A stretch of DNA of 64,000 bases from Cognatundibacterium squillarum (GTDB taxonomy: Bacteria; Pseudomonadota; Gammaproteobacteria; Burkholderiales; Burkholderiaceae_D): the NCBI RefSeq assembly GCF_014652435.1, contig NZ_BMYU01000006.1, forward strand, positions 186,001 to 250,000. Reading direction: 5' to 3'. This document shows, piece after piece, positions 27,571 to 37,079 of this stretch (position 1 is its first letter; each line of letters opens with the position of its first letter). The position numbers were made by a program, and so were the translations under genes. Under the pieces are notes generated by a model that ran no database searches, had not been told where the DNA came from, and was given only the letters and a program-made list of their open reading frames with translations.

Positions 27571-27691
27571 AAGCCTCCTGCATTCGCGCGGAGTGCAGTG
27601 AGATTGTCGTGTTCCGGAGAATATTGTAGCCACGGGACAGAATAATTAGATTGCTAAATACCATGTTATTCGGCAAGATAAGGAAATAAGG

Positions 27692-27734
27692 TTTCATGGT
27701 TTATGAAATTTCGTCTGAAAATTTCATATTTCAT
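27692..27734. promoter_or_regulatory. Clustered Lrp-type operator
   Basis: ATGAAATTT (27703-27711) and AAATTTCAT (27719-27727) form a perfect 9-bp inverted repeat with a 7-base spacer. Extra TTTCAT half-sites lie at 27692-27697 and 27729-27734. It is 50-90 bases before the regulator start in the divergent region. Together with 27539-27570 it fits cooperative binding by the adjacent Lrp/AsnC protein; that is inference. Confidence 0.6.
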
Positions 27735-27781
27735 TCTGATGACAAAATTATGCTGTTTTGCAGCAAAAATCCGGAGGTTTT

Positions 27782-28249
27782 GTGGATCACTACGATCAGA
27801 GTATTTTGCGCATCCTGCAGGAAGATGGCCGCACCAGTAATCTGCACTTGTCCGAGCGCATCCATTTATCGCCGCCGCAAACTCTGCGCAGGGTGCGGGC
27901 GCTGGAAGAAAAAGGGGTGATCCGTTCCTATGTGGCGCAGATTAATCCGGAATCGGTGGGGCTGGGCGTGATGGCGTTTGTGAATCTGTCGCTGGACCGT
28001 GAACAGTTCCGCAATGTGCGGGAAGTGGAGGGCAAGCTGAAAGCGTTTGAAAACGTGATCGAATGCCACACGATTTCCGGCGACTTTGACTACATCCTGA
28101 AAGTCGTCGCAGCAGACCTGAAAAGCCTGTCGCAGTTTCTGACCGATACGCTGATGCAGGTGCCGGGCGTGGCGTCGCTGCGTTCCATGATTTGTATGGA
28201 AGAAATCAAACCACCGAGCGGCTTGCCGATAACCGAGGAATACCGCTGA
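27782..28249 (+). CDS. Lrp/AsnC-family transcriptional regulator
   Basis: A 155-residue regulator. The N-terminal helix-turn-helix reads SNLHLSERIHLSPPQTLRRV (about 20-39). The C-terminal RAM domain binds an amino acid and forms octamers (VAFVNLSLD-like strand, then ECHTISGDFDYILKVVAADL). Being divergent from arginase and ornithine cyclodeaminase, it probably activates or represses them in response to arginine or ornithine. A GTG start after CCGGAGG was chosen; an upstream ATG eight codons earlier is possible but has no such site. Confidence 0.92.
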   Translation: MDHYDQSILRILQEDGRTSNLHLSERIHLSPPQTLRRVRALEEKGVIRSYVAQINPESVGLGVMAFVNLSLDREQFRNVREVEGKLKAFENVIECHTISGDFDYILKVVAADLKSLSQFLTDTLMQVPGVASLRSMICMEEIKPPSGLPITEEYR

Positions 28250-28275
28250 ATCCTTGTGATGATCAGCCGGCGATT

Positions 28276-28380
28276 GTGCAGCGATCGTCATCAGGCAATC
28301 ACGGAGGCCCGGATTTTCTGCCGACGACAGCGCAGCTGCTGTGCAGAACACCGCATTTGAGGCATTTTTGGCCTGTTTTG
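28276..28380 (-). repeat. Interspersed repeat, copy D
   Basis: Read leftward it shows AATGCCTCAAATGCGGTG, TTCTGCACAGC, TCGTCGGCAGAAAATCCGGG and GATGACGATCGCTGCA in the family order, with a changed middle block. It lies just after the regulator stop codon, and is the one clear copy in minus orientation. Confidence 0.75.
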
Positions 28381-28432
28381 CGCTGTCAGCCGGCTGCAGG
28401 ACGGATCAGCGCAGGCATCAAAGCAGGTGACG

Positions 28433-28701
28433 AGAACTCATTTCATAAATAGCCACGAGTGCGAACGCGAGGTGCCGGGATGCAGTGCGCGGCGTCGTTG
28501 CGCAGCACAGGCTGGTGCCTGTGCAAGCGACGCAACAAAGCAATGCGCCCGGCACCTCCGTTCCCGGAGGGTTTGTCTCATAGCGCACGCTGGACAGCGT
28601 TGGACGCGTTGTGAATAGCACCGCTATTCACTGCCTTGTCCGCCTTGCCAGCCCGCGCTATGAGACAAACGCATCTCGCGGATATTTATGAAATGAGTTC
28701 T
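28433..28701. mobile_element. MITE-like element with terminal inverted repeats and nested hairpins
   Basis: A 269-base element without a coding frame. Its ends are perfect 19-bp inverted repeats, AGAACTCATTTCATAAATA (28433-28451) against 28683-28701; the similarity continues imperfectly for another ten bases (GCCACGAG against the complement of CTCGCGGA). Inside are two independent foldbacks: GAGGTGCCGGG/CCCGGCACCTC (28469-28558) around a GCACAGGC/GCCTGTGC hairpin, and a 16-bp perfect pair GTTTGTCTCATAGCGC (28571-28586 with 28655-28670) around a GTGAATAGC/GCTATTCAC hairpin. This is the shape of a non-autonomous IS derivative. AAGCAG occurs near both ends (28421-28426 and 28702-28707) but does not touch the left end, so a target duplication is unclear. 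Confidence 0.75.
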
Positions 28702-28709
28702 AAGCAGAC

Positions 28710-28752
28710 ATAAAAGAAAAGCACCGCAGACCATGACAGTCTGCGGTGCTTT
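28710..28752 (-). terminator. Intrinsic terminator of the 70-residue gene
   Basis: AAAGCACCGCAGA and TCTGCGGTGCTTT arms around a 9-base loop, with a T-rich tail in the leftward direction. It lies between the MITE-like element and the small gene's stop. Confidence 0.88.
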
Positions 28753-28799
28753 ATTCTGCTCGCCGGCGACTTGGCGGGTATGCCGGCGGATGGTCGTGA

Positions 28800-29012
28800 T
28801 TAGCGAACCACCACGAAGCGGAATACGAACTTGCGGAATGCGCGGTAGCTCTGGCCCAGTTTCTGGAATGCAGGACCTGCGGAATCCAGATTGCCGCCTT
28901 CTTTCAGGAATTCAGCTTTGAATTCTGCGTAAGCCGCTTCCAGGACTGTTGCCAGCTGGTGGTTGTACAGACGGCCATAGTTCATCAGGCGGCGACGTTG
29001 ACGTAATTTCAT
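28800..29012 (-). CDS. Small basic protein of unknown function
   Basis: A 70-residue protein with pI clearly basic, starting MKLRQRRRLMNYGRLYNHQL and ending in YRAFRKFVFRFVVVR. It is helical in the middle and carries aromatic residues and arginines at both ends; I do not recognise the family. A GGAAA ribosome site and a dedicated terminator support it as a real and well-expressed gene. It lies 35 bases after the ubiquinone-hydroxylase stop and may share its transcript. Nucleic-acid binding would suit its composition but is a guess. Confidence 0.75.
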   Translation of the reverse strand: MKLRQRRRLMNYGRLYNHQLATVLEAAYAEFKAEFLKEGGNLDSAGPAFQKLGQSYRAFRKFVFRFVVVR

Positions 29013-29047
29013 CGTATTTTCCTTTATAAAAAATTCCGGCAAGGCGC

Positions 29048-30214
29048 TCAGTTGCGCCAGCCGTACATCATATGCCCTGCCAGCGCATGTCTGGCGGGAG
29101 GCAACACATCCAGTAAGGCCAGACCGGCACCCAGCAGCGATTGCCGCAGGCTGCCATCCGGCGAACTGGCAAAAATTCTGGCCAGCGTATCGGTCAGGCC
29201 GATGGTCAGCTGGCGGTCAGTGCCGCGCAGGCGCATGAAATCCTGAATTGCGGCTTCGGTTTGCGTACCGTTTTGCAGAATAGCGCGCGCCAGTACGCTC
29301 ACATCACGCAAGCCCAGATTCAAACCTTGTCCGGCCACCGGATGCAGGGTTTGCGCGGCATTGCCGATGCTGACAATACGGGCGCTGGCGCTGTGCTGAG
29401 CATTCAGTCCCAGCGGAAACGCATTGCGCGTACTGATACTGCTGATGCTGCCCAGACGTTGTCCGAACGCTTGCTGCAGGGCGGCGCAGAATGCGGCGTC
29501 ATCCAGTTGCATTAATTGTTCCGCCAGTTCAGGGCGCACACACCAGACCAGCGCGTAACCATCGTCTTCCGGCAAGAGTGCCAGCGGGCCCTGATCGGTA
29601 AACCGTTCAAACGCACGGTGGGCAATGCTGCCACTGAAACAGACATGGGCAATCACGGCAGTCTGGCCGTAATCGCGGCGCTGACCACGCGCTTCCTGAT
29701 CGGTGAACGTACCGCCTTCTGCCTGTATCACCATACCGGCGGCGTACTGATGTGTACGGCCATCGGCGCTGACGGTCTGAATCTGCACATGATCATGCTG
29801 TTCCTGCAAGCCGGTGATTTTTACCGGACGCAAAAACTGTACATCGCTTGGCTGCAAAGCCTGCTCCAGCGGACGGATGATGTCGCCGTAACGGGCGACG
29901 TAACCAAGCGCCGGTAACTGGTAATCCTCATGCCGGATCAGGGTACGGCCGAAATGCCCGCGCCGCGATACATGAATTTCATGGATTGCAGTCGCTCGCA
30001 CCGGCCAGCCACCCGCTTGTTCCAGAATCTGACGACTGCCGGCAGACAGCGCAATCGTACGCACGTCCTGCTGCGATTGTTCAGCGGTTTTCGCATCGAA
30101 TACCGCAATCCGCGCTGCCGGAAAGCCGCCGCGTATCAGTAAGGAAGCGAGTGCCTGACCAGCCGGTCCGGCACCTGCAATTGCAATGTCTGCATCATTC
30201 AGTATCGCTGTCAT
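29048..30214 (-). CDS. FAD-dependent ubiquinone-biosynthesis-type hydroxylase
   Basis: A 388-residue flavoprotein monooxygenase of the UbiH/UbiF/COQ6 family, which adds hydroxyl groups to the ubiquinone ring. The FAD dinucleotide site is DIAIAGAGPAGQALASLLIR (about 9-28), the mid-chain segment VRTIALSAGSRQILEQAG is family-typical, and the C-terminal ribityl-binding motif reads SIGNAAQTLHPVAGQGLNLG (asparagine replacing the usual aspartate of GDAAH). Which ring position it acts on cannot be told. It is followed by the small basic protein gene. Confidence 0.92.
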   Translation of the reverse strand: MTAILNDADIAIAGAGPAGQALASLLIRGGFPAARIAVFDAKTAEQSQQDVRTIALSAGSRQILEQAGGWPVRATAIHEIHVSRRGHFGRTLIRHEDYQLPALGYVARYGDIIRPLEQALQPSDVQFLRPVKITGLQEQHDHVQIQTVSADGRTHQYAAGMVIQAEGGTFTDQEARGQRRDYGQTAVIAHVCFSGSIAHRAFERFTDQGPLALLPEDDGYALVWCVRPELAEQLMQLDDAAFCAALQQAFGQRLGSISSISTRNAFPLGLNAQHSASARIVSIGNAAQTLHPVAGQGLNLGLRDVSVLARAILQNGTQTEAAIQDFMRLRGTDRQLTIGLTDTLARIFASSPDGSLRQSLLGAGLALLDVLPPARHALAGHMMYGWRN

Positions 30215-30288
30215 GCTGAAATTCCATCATCTTCGGTGCGCGCATCATGCCACGCGCTGCCGGTTTCTGCTTTGCCCGCAGACAAGTT

Positions 30289-31002
30289 TCAGACTGCCGG
30301 ACGGAATGGCTGATTCAGTTGCGCCAGCTGTTCCGGTGTGCCGACATTATGCCAGTCGCCGCGATACAGCTCGCCGCCGATGCGCCCCTGATCAATCAGT
30401 TCACGCAGCAGCGGGCCGAGTTTCGCGTAGCTGCCGGCAGGAATCTGACGGAACATTTCCGGACGGTACACGCCGATATTCGCAAAGGTGTAACGTGGTT
30501 CGCCTTCATTGCTGAGGCCCATCAGGCTCAGCGCAAAGTCGCCCTGCGGATGGAAGTCCGGATTTTTGACCATGTACAGCCAGGCCAGATCGCGTTCTTC
30601 TTCCGGCAGCGGATTGCCCCACGGATCTTCATCTTCCAGCGTATTCAGACACTCGCGGAAATCGAAATGCGGAATATAAATATCGGCAGACACCACCACA
30701 AACGGTTCGTCACCGAGCAAAGGCAGCGCGGTGGCGATACCACCCGCGGTTTCCAGTGCTTCCGCTTCGCGTGAGTAGCTGATGCTGGCACCGAACTGAC
30801 TGCCGTCGCCGAGTGCATCTTCAATCTGCTGACCGAGGTAAGCGTGGTTGATGACGATGTCGGTAATACCGGCTTTGACCAGATTCAGAATATGCCAGAC
30901 GATCAGCGGGCGACCGCGCACTTTCAGCAAAGGCTTGGGCGTGCTGTCGGTCAGCGGACGCATGCGTTCGCCGCGTCCGGCGGCAAGTAACATGGCTTTC
31001 AT
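30289..31002 (-). CDS. murU: N-acetylmuramate-1-phosphate uridylyltransferase
   Basis: A 237-residue nucleotidyltransferase. It starts MKAMLLAAGRGERMRPLTDS, with the nucleotide-binding GxGxRxxPLT signature, and TPKPLLKVRGRPLI; the metal-binding aspartate is in VVVSADIYIP and the final ligand in GDWHNVGTPEQL. In beta- and pseudomonad-type bacteria MurU makes UDP-MurNAc from recycled MurNAc-1-phosphate, bypassing the fosfomycin-sensitive step. The kinase AmgK, which supplies the substrate, is directly upstream (7 bases). Confidence 0.93.
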   Translation of the reverse strand: MKAMLLAAGRGERMRPLTDSTPKPLLKVRGRPLIVWHILNLVKAGITDIVINHAYLGQQIEDALGDGSQFGASISYSREAEALETAGGIATALPLLGDEPFVVVSADIYIPHFDFRECLNTLEDEDPWGNPLPEEERDLAWLYMVKNPDFHPQGDFALSLMGLSNEGEPRYTFANIGVYRPEMFRQIPAGSYAKLGPLLRELIDQGRIGGELYRGDWHNVGTPEQLAQLNQPFRPAV

Positions 31003-31009
31003 CGCGGCC

Positions 31010-32056
31010 TCAGAAGGTGTAACCGACCTGGGTGGCACTGCCTTCCAGTTCTTCGATCAGACGCCACAGTGGTACCAGCTCTTTATAGCGATTGGTAGTA
31101 CGGCGGATGTAATCCATCACGGTAGGAATATCATCCAGATACTGGGTTTTGCCATCGCGGTGGGCGAGGCGGGTGAAAATGCCCAGAATTTTCAGATGGC
31201 GCTGCAAGCCCATCCATTCGAAATCGCGGTAGAACGCATCCACATCGTTCGACAATGGCAGACCGGCTTTGCGCGCCATTTCCCAGTAACGAATCGCCCA
31301 GTCCAGCACCAGTTCTTCGTCCCACTGAATGTAGGCGTCACGCAGCAGCGAAACTGCGTCATAGGTGATCGGGCCATAGACCGCATCCTGGAAATCGACG
31401 ATGCCGGGATTGCCTTTGTCCATCCACATCAGATTGCGCGAATGGTAGTCACGGTGTACGAACACTTGTGGCTGCGCGAGGGCGCTGGCCAGAATCTGGT
31501 CGAATACTTTGTTCATCGTGGCTTGCTGTCTTTCATCCAGCGTTTTGCCCAGATGGCGGCCGATGTACCACTCGGTAAAAATTCCCAGTTCGCGTGACAG
31601 GAAGGCGCGGTCATATTCCGGCAGCACATCCGGCTGGCTTTGGGTCTGCATCAGTACCAGTGAGGACAGCGCATCCAGATACAGTTTATGTGCGGTATCC
31701 GGATTCAGAATTTGTGCGTAGGTGTACTGACCGAGATCGGTGACCAGCAGAAAACCCTGTTCCAGATCGCTGGCCAGCACGTCCGGCACTGTCAGGTTCA
31801 TGCTTTTGAATAAGGCGGCAACTTTGACGTAGCCGGCAGAATTTTCCGTTGCCGGTGGTGCATCCACAGCGATCAGGCTGCCGCCCGTGCTGGTCTGCAC
31901 GCGGTAAAAGCGGCGGAAACTGGCATCCGAAGAGGCACTTTGCAGGGTATCCGGTAACAGATCGTAACCTTGCAGGCTGCTCAGCCATAATTGCAATTCA
32001 TTGCGGCGTGCAGCCGCATCCGGCGCAGTCGCCTGAGGGGAAGTTGGGGAAGTCAT
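31010..32056 (-). CDS. amgK: N-acetylmuramate / N-acetylglucosamine kinase
   Basis: A 348-residue aminoglycoside-phosphotransferase-fold kinase. The catalytic loop is VHRDYHSRNLMWMD (near 197) and the metal-binding motif IVDFQDAVYGP (near 217), in the family order. AmgK phosphorylates MurNAc at the anomeric carbon in cell-wall recycling, feeding MurU. Divergent from lptD, the usual place for this pair. The first ATG was used; the N-terminal 15 residues are low in complexity. Confidence 0.93.
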   Translation of the reverse strand: MTSPTSPQATAPDAAARRNELQLWLSSLQGYDLLPDTLQSASSDASFRRFYRVQTSTGGSLIAVDAPPATENSAGYVKVAALFKSMNLTVPDVLASDLEQGFLLVTDLGQYTYAQILNPDTAHKLYLDALSSLVLMQTQSQPDVLPEYDRAFLSRELGIFTEWYIGRHLGKTLDERQQATMNKVFDQILASALAQPQVFVHRDYHSRNLMWMDKGNPGIVDFQDAVYGPITYDAVSLLRDAYIQWDEELVLDWAIRYWEMARKAGLPLSNDVDAFYRDFEWMGLQRHLKILGIFTRLAHRDGKTQYLDDIPTVMDYIRRTTNRYKELVPLWRLIEELEGSATQVGYTF

Positions 32057-32119
32057 GAGTAATATTGCAAAGAAAACTGTTTATGATGCAAGTTCAGATG
32101 GTTTCGCTGACATTTCACC

Positions 32120-32125
32120 TATAAT
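32120..32125 (+). promoter_or_regulatory. Consensus -10 box upstream of lptD
   Basis: A perfect TATAAT lies 80 bases before the chosen lptD start, in the amgK-lptD divergent region. No convincing -35 box is seen at 16-18 bases, so the promoter may need an activator. Confidence 0.4.
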
Positions 32126-32204
32126 AAGCGGCTCATTTTCCGTCAGTCAGCAATCAGGCAACAAGACCGGATTGCTTGCAGAAATGTCAGGATCGTCAAT
32201 TTAC

Positions 32205-34460
32205 ATGCGCAGCAAACCTCTATTATCGCACTCGCCGCTCTGGTTTCCTACTGTTCCGGCGATTATCGCGTCGGTCCTGTTACCGGCTGCGCTGGCCCAT
32301 GCTCAGAGTCAGGAGCAGGCTAAGCAGGCAACTCCCGCACCAGCGACTTTTGCCGAGGATATTGCGCAGCGCCGCAGTTCAGCTGCGAATCCTGTCAAGC
32401 CGGAACCGCCACTGGAAGTGACCGCCTTAAAAGTCTGGGGGCGCACAGACCGTTTCGTGCATTTCGAAAAAGAAGTCGAAATGACGCGCGGTGATCTGCG
32501 CCTGAAAGCCGACAAGGCAACCTACCGCTTTCTCGAAGATGAAGCGGAAGCAGAAGGGCAGGTCAGTCTGACGCGCAATGGCGATTGCTATGACGGCGAC
32601 CGTGTGCGCGTACAACTGGAGCGCCGTACCGGTTTTGTCGAAAATCCTGTGTATCGCCTGATACGGAATCATGCGCAGGGGCAGGCGAAACGCATCGATT
32701 TTCTGGATGAAGAACGTTCGGTGGTGCATCAGGGAACTTACAGTACCTGTCAGGGCGTGAGTCCCGACTGGTATCTGAAAACCGAGACACTGCAGCTGGA
32801 TACCGGGCTGGATACGGGGACAGCCAGCCGTTCTGTGTTGTACTTCAAAGATACGCCGATTCTGGTGGCGCCTTCGATTACCTTTCCGCTGTCCAGCGCA
32901 CGTCACTCCGGGTTTCTGCCACCGGTAACCGGCGCGACATCGAAGGGCGGTGTTGAATTTGGCTTGCCGTATTACTGGAATATCGCGCCTAACCGCGACG
33001 TGACACTGTATCCGAAAATTATCAGCCGTCGCGGTTTGCAACTGGGTGCGGAAGCGCGCTATCTGGGCGAGCAGTACCGTGGTGAATCCACGCTGGAGGG
33101 TATCGTCGGCGATCGTCAGACCAGCACTAACCGCTATGCGCTGACATCGCTGCATGAGCAGTACCTGATGCCGGATCTGAAATTATCGTGGAACCTGAAC
33201 ATGGCTTCTGATGATAATTATCCGACCGATTTTTCGAATTCGATTACCAAGACCTCCGTCCGCTTATTGCCGCGTGATCTGCAACTGAGCTACGGCGGTT
33301 CATTCTGGAATGCTTCGTTTCAGGCCAGTGGCTATCAGGTGCTGCAGGATGTGAATGCACCGATTACACGTCCGTATGACCGCTTGCCGCAACTGCAACT
33401 GCATGCAGAGCAACTGGATGTCGGCGGGTTTGATATGAGCGTCGATACGATGCTGACCCGTTTCTGGCATCCGGATCTGGTGCGAGGTGACCGTGCTGTG
33501 GTAGCGGCGAATCTGTCGCTGCCGTTTGTGCGTTCAGGTTATTTCATTAAACCTCAGGTCAGTGTGCATGCCACCAATTACCATCTGGTGAATCCTTCCG
33601 CCAAACAGGATGCGGATGCACATCGCGTGGTACCGATATTTTCCCTCGACAGCGGGCTGGTTTTTGAGCGCGATACCCGTTTGTTCGGCCGTGATTTCAC
33701 GCAAACGCTGGAACCGCGTTTGTACTACGTGAATATTCCGTATCGTGATCAGAGTCGTTTGCCGAATTTTGACAGCGCGCCTGCCGACTTTAACTTCGCA
33801 CAGATTTTCACGGAAAACCGCTTTGTCGGTCAGGATCGTATCGGTGACGCGAATCAGGTGACGACTGCGCTGGTGTCTCGCTATCTGGAAAACGATGGTT
33901 CTGAGCGTCTGAAACTGGCAGTCGGGCAACGTTTTTACTTCAATCATCAGCGCGTGACGCTGGACAATGCACCTAGCCCGAGCCGCTCAGATTTGTTGCT
34001 GGCCGCAACCGGTCGCTGGTCATCCACGCTGAGCGGCGATCTGGCATTTCAGTTGAGTCAGAGTAACCGCCGTGCGATTCAGACCAGCTATTCGGTGCAA
34101 TGGCAGCCGGAAGCGAAGAAGGTGCTGAATCTCGGTTACCGCTTCCAGCGTGACTCGCTGGAGCAAGTCGATATTTCCGGTCAGTGGCCGCTGGCAGATC
34201 GTTTGTACGGTGTGGGCCGGGTTAATTACTCGCTGATGGATAAGCGTGTCGTCGACGGGATAGCTGGCCTTGAATATAAAGCAGACTGCTGGTCGCTGCG
34301 TTTTGTCGCGCAGCGTTTTGCCACCAGCACTACAACCAGCAATACTGGCTTTTCACTGCAGCTGGAATTGACCGGTCTGGCACGTCTTGGCGTCGGTGGA
34401 AACCCGCTGGAAGCGCTGAAACGGAATATTGCCGGTTACCAGTCAGTCTCTGAGCGTTAA
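32205..34460 (+). CDS. lptD: LPS-assembly outer-membrane protein LptD
   Basis: A 751-residue outer-membrane beta-barrel that inserts lipopolysaccharide into the outer leaflet. After a signal peptide (MRSKPLLSHSPLWFP, cleavage near ALAHAQS) comes the periplasmic OstA-type domain (about 60-230, with LKVWGRTDRFVHFEKEVEMT), then the large barrel rich in alternating aromatic strands up to the C-terminus. The start at 32205 gives a clean signal peptide; the frame is open 50 codons further, to the amgK start, and an ATG at 32184 is also possible. It is followed by surA, whose chaperone helps fold it. Confidence 0.93.
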   Translation: MRSKPLLSHSPLWFPTVPAIIASVLLPAALAHAQSQEQAKQATPAPATFAEDIAQRRSSAANPVKPEPPLEVTALKVWGRTDRFVHFEKEVEMTRGDLRLKADKATYRFLEDEAEAEGQVSLTRNGDCYDGDRVRVQLERRTGFVENPVYRLIRNHAQGQAKRIDFLDEERSVVHQGTYSTCQGVSPDWYLKTETLQLDTGLDTGTASRSVLYFKDTPILVAPSITFPLSSARHSGFLPPVTGATSKGGVEFGLPYYWNIAPNRDVTLYPKIISRRGLQLGAEARYLGEQYRGESTLEGIVGDRQTSTNRYALTSLHEQYLMPDLKLSWNLNMASDDNYPTDFSNSITKTSVRLLPRDLQLSYGGSFWNASFQASGYQVLQDVNAPITRPYDRLPQLQLHAEQLDVGGFDMSVDTMLTRFWHPDLVRGDRAVVAANLSLPFVRSGYFIKPQVSVHATNYHLVNPSAKQDADAHRVVPIFSLDSGLVFERDTRLFGRDFTQTLEPRLYYVNIPYRDQSRLPNFDSAPADFNFAQIFTENRFVGQDRIGDANQVTTALVSRYLENDGSERLKLAVGQRFYFNHQRVTLDNAPSPSRSDLLLAATGRWSSTLSGDLAFQLSQSNRRAIQTSYSVQWQPEAKKVLNLGYRFQRDSLEQVDISGQWPLADRLYGVGRVNYSLMDKRVVDGIAGLEYKADCWSLRFVAQRFATSTTTSNTGFSLQLELTGLARLGVGGNPLEALKRNIAGYQSVSER

Positions 34461-34685
34461 TTAACGGATACTATTCTGCTGACGCAAACAGTCGAATGCA
34501 AAACCGGATTCATGTCCGTACAGGGATGACCCGTGTTGCAGTACTGAGGGAACCGGGTGCTGTGCCGGCGCGGTTTCCGGTTTATGAATTTCCTGCCAGC
34601 GTGTATATTGCAGGCTTTGTGCTTTAAGAGGGCGTTTTGCCCGGGTTGCTTCAATCAACTATTATTTATGCGACAATTTTTCTTC

Positions 34686-36038
34686 ATGAAACAACGCACT
34701 TTGTTTACCCTGATCGCTGTATCAGCCGGTTTGTTCGCGCAATCTCCCGCCATCGCTCAACTGAAGCAGGCAACCTCGGTATCCGCACCGGCCAGCAAAC
34801 CAAAGCTGGTGAACAGTATTGTTGTGGTCGTCAATGATGAAGTGATCACACGTCAGGAACTGAACGAACAGATCAGTGCGCTGGAAAAACGTCTGAAGGC
34901 ACAGGGAACACAGGCGCCGAATCGTGCTGAACTCGAGAAACAGCTGGTCGAACGTATGATTCTGGACCGCGCGCAAATTCAGCTGGCCAAAGAAAACGGT
35001 ATGCGTGTCGATGATCTGACGCTGGACCGTACGCTGGTCAAAATGGCTGAGCAAAACAAAATGTCGTTGCAGGAAATGCGTAATCAGATTGAGCGTGAAG
35101 GTACGCCGTACGCAAAATTCCGTGAAGAAATCCGCGATGAAATCATGATGCAGCGGATTCGCGACCGTGAAGTTGAAAGCAAACTGTTTATTTCTGAAAG
35201 CGAAGTCGACAACTATCTCGCACAGGAAAGCGCCGGTAAAGCAGCGAAGCAGGAACTGAATCTGGCGCATATTCTGGTTCGTTTGCCGGAAAACGCAACT
35301 GCTGAACAGATTTCAGCGAAACGTGCACGCGCCGAAGAAGTCGCAGCCAAACTGCAGGCTGGCGAAGATTTCGGTCGTCTGGCTGTTACTTACTCTGACA
35401 GCGCAGAAGCACTGAAAGGCGGCGATATCGGCTGGCGTGAACAGGACAAAATTCCGCCACTGTTTCTGGATGCCGTCGCGAAATTGCAGCCTGGACAGGC
35501 ATCGGCAATTATCCGCAGCCCGAATGGTTTCCATATTCTGAAACTGAATGGTAAGCGCACCAATGACGGTAAAGCAGGCAGCGATCTGGTACAGCAATCA
35601 CGCGTGCGTCATATCCTGATCAAACCAACGCAGATCGTGCCGGATGCGGAAGTGCGTCAGAAACTGGCAGATCTGAAAAAGAAAATTGAAGCAGGACAAA
35701 TTTCCTTTGAAGATGCGGCGAAAGCCAATTCTGTCGATAGTTCGGCAGCCAAAGGCGGTGAACTGGGCTGGATTTTCCCGGGTGATGCACTGGTGCCGGA
35801 ATTTGAGCAAGCGATGAACAAGCTCAAGGTCAATGAAATCAGTGAGCCGGTACAAACCCAGTTTGGCTATCATCTGATTCAGGTGCTGGAGCGTAAATCC
35901 GATGAGCAGTCAAAAGACCGCAAACGCGCCGCGGCACGTCAGGCTTTGCGTGAACGTAAATTCGATGAAGCGCTGCAGGAATGGTTGCGCGAACTGCGTG
36001 ACAAAACTTATGTTGAATACCGTACGGAAGAAAAATAA
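34686..36038 (+). CDS. surA: Periplasmic chaperone / peptidyl-prolyl isomerase SurA
   Basis: A 450-residue folding factor for outer-membrane proteins such as LptD. It has a signal peptide ([20 protein letters not shown], cut near AIAQ), the N-terminal chaperone domain with [20 protein letters not shown], and two parvulin domains: [20 protein letters not shown] (about 195-300) and [20 protein letters not shown] (about 310-410). The C-terminal helix completes the chaperone core. The stop codon overlaps the pdxA start (TAATG), so the two are coupled. The start was set at the first signal-peptide-like methionine. Confidence 0.96.
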   Translation: MKQRTLFTLIAVSAGLFAQSPAIAQLKQATSVSAPASKPKLVNSIVVVVNDEVITRQELNEQISALEKRLKAQGTQAPNRAELEKQLVERMILDRAQIQLAKENGMRVDDLTLDRTLVKMAEQNKMSLQEMRNQIEREGTPYAKFREEIRDEIMMQRIRDREVESKLFISESEVDNYLAQESAGKAAKQELNLAHILVRLPENATAEQISAKRARAEEVAAKLQAGEDFGRLAVTYSDSAEALKGGDIGWREQDKIPPLFLDAVAKLQPGQASAIIRSPNGFHILKLNGKRTNDGKAGSDLVQQSRVRHILIKPTQIVPDAEVRQKLADLKKKIEAGQISFEDAAKANSVDSSAAKGGELGWIFPGDALVPEFEQAMNKLKVNEISEPVQTQFGYHLIQVLERKSDEQSKDRKRAAARQALRERKFDEALQEWLRELRDKTYVEYRTEEK

Positions 36039-37069
36039 TGTCTGAATCCGGATTGCCGGTTCTCGCTGTCACCACAGGAGAGCCGGCAGGTATCGGGCCG
36101 GAAATTTCTCTGCGTGCAGCCTGGTCGCTGCGCCATGAGGTCCGGCCCGTTCTTATTGGTGACGCCGCTTTTCTGGCGATGATTGCGTCAGAACTTGATC
36201 CCGACATCCGTCTGCAGGCGACGAATATGGCGGCAGTTCGTCATACCGGTTTGCCGGCTGGTTTGCCGGACCGGATTACGGTACTGGATTGTCCGTTGAA
36301 GGCGCATGTGCGGCCCGGTATTCCGGATCCACGTAACGGGCGCAGTGTTGTTCAGACGCTGGATATCGCACTGGAAGCAATACGTGATGGCTGGTGCGAT
36401 GCGATGGTGACTGCACCGGTACAAAAGTCTGTGATCAATGATGCCGGTGTGCCGTTTTCCGGTCACACCGAATATCTGGCTGAAAAAACGCATACCGATC
36501 GCGTCGTAATGATGCTGGCTTGTGAAGCCAATGCGCATTTGCCGTATCCGTTGCGGGTTGCGCTGGCAACCACGCATCTGCCATTGCGTGCTGTACCGGA
36601 CGCGATTACCGAAACATTGCTGATGGAAGTATTGCGCATCACCGATGCGGATTTGCGAACCAAATGGGGTATCTCTGCACCGAAAATTCTGGTCTGCGGA
36701 CTGAACCCGCATGCCGGTGAAAACGGTTATCTGGGACGCGAAGAACTGGATGTGATCATTCCGGCGCTGGCAAAAGCGAAAGCGGCCGGTATCGATGTAC
36801 ACGGCCCGTATCCGGCTGATACTCTGTTCCAGCATAAATATCTGGCACAGGCCGATGCGGTACTGACGATGTATCACGATCAGGGTTTAACCGTGCTGAA
36901 ACATGCCAGTCTGGGGCAGGGTGTGAATGTCACGCTGGGCTTGCCTGTGATACGGACGTCGGTCGATCACGGTACGGCACTGGATGTGGCTGCGCAGGGT
37001 ACCGGTCTGGCAGATGCCGGCAGCATGCAGGTCGCGATGCGGGTTGCCGCGTCCATGATCAAAAAATAA
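36038..37069 (+). CDS. pdxA: 4-hydroxythreonine-4-phosphate dehydrogenase
   Basis: A 343-residue metal-dependent NAD enzyme of vitamin B6 synthesis that oxidises 4-phosphohydroxythreonine. The N-terminus [20 protein letters not shown], the [10 protein letters not shown] substrate segment near residue 147, the [12 protein letters not shown] metal region and the end segment [17 protein letters not shown] are all family signatures. It lies in the classic surA-pdxA-rsmA order. Confidence 0.97.
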   Translation: MSESGLPVLAVTTGEPAGIGPEISLRAAWSLRHEVRPVLIGDAAFLAMIASELDPDIRLQATNMAAVRHTGLPAGLPDRITVLDCPLKAHVRPGIPDPRNGRSVVQTLDIALEAIRDGWCDAMVTAPVQKSVINDAGVPFSGHTEYLAEKTHTDRVVMMLACEANAHLPYPLRVALATTHLPLRAVPDAITETLLMEVLRITDADLRTKWGISAPKILVCGLNPHAGENGYLGREELDVIIPALAKAKAAGIDVHGPYPADTLFQHKYLAQADAVLTMYHDQGLTVLKHASLGQGVNVTLGLPVIRTSVDHGTALDVAAQGTGLADAGSMQVAMRVAASMIKK

Positions 37070-37079
37070 TGGAATTTTC

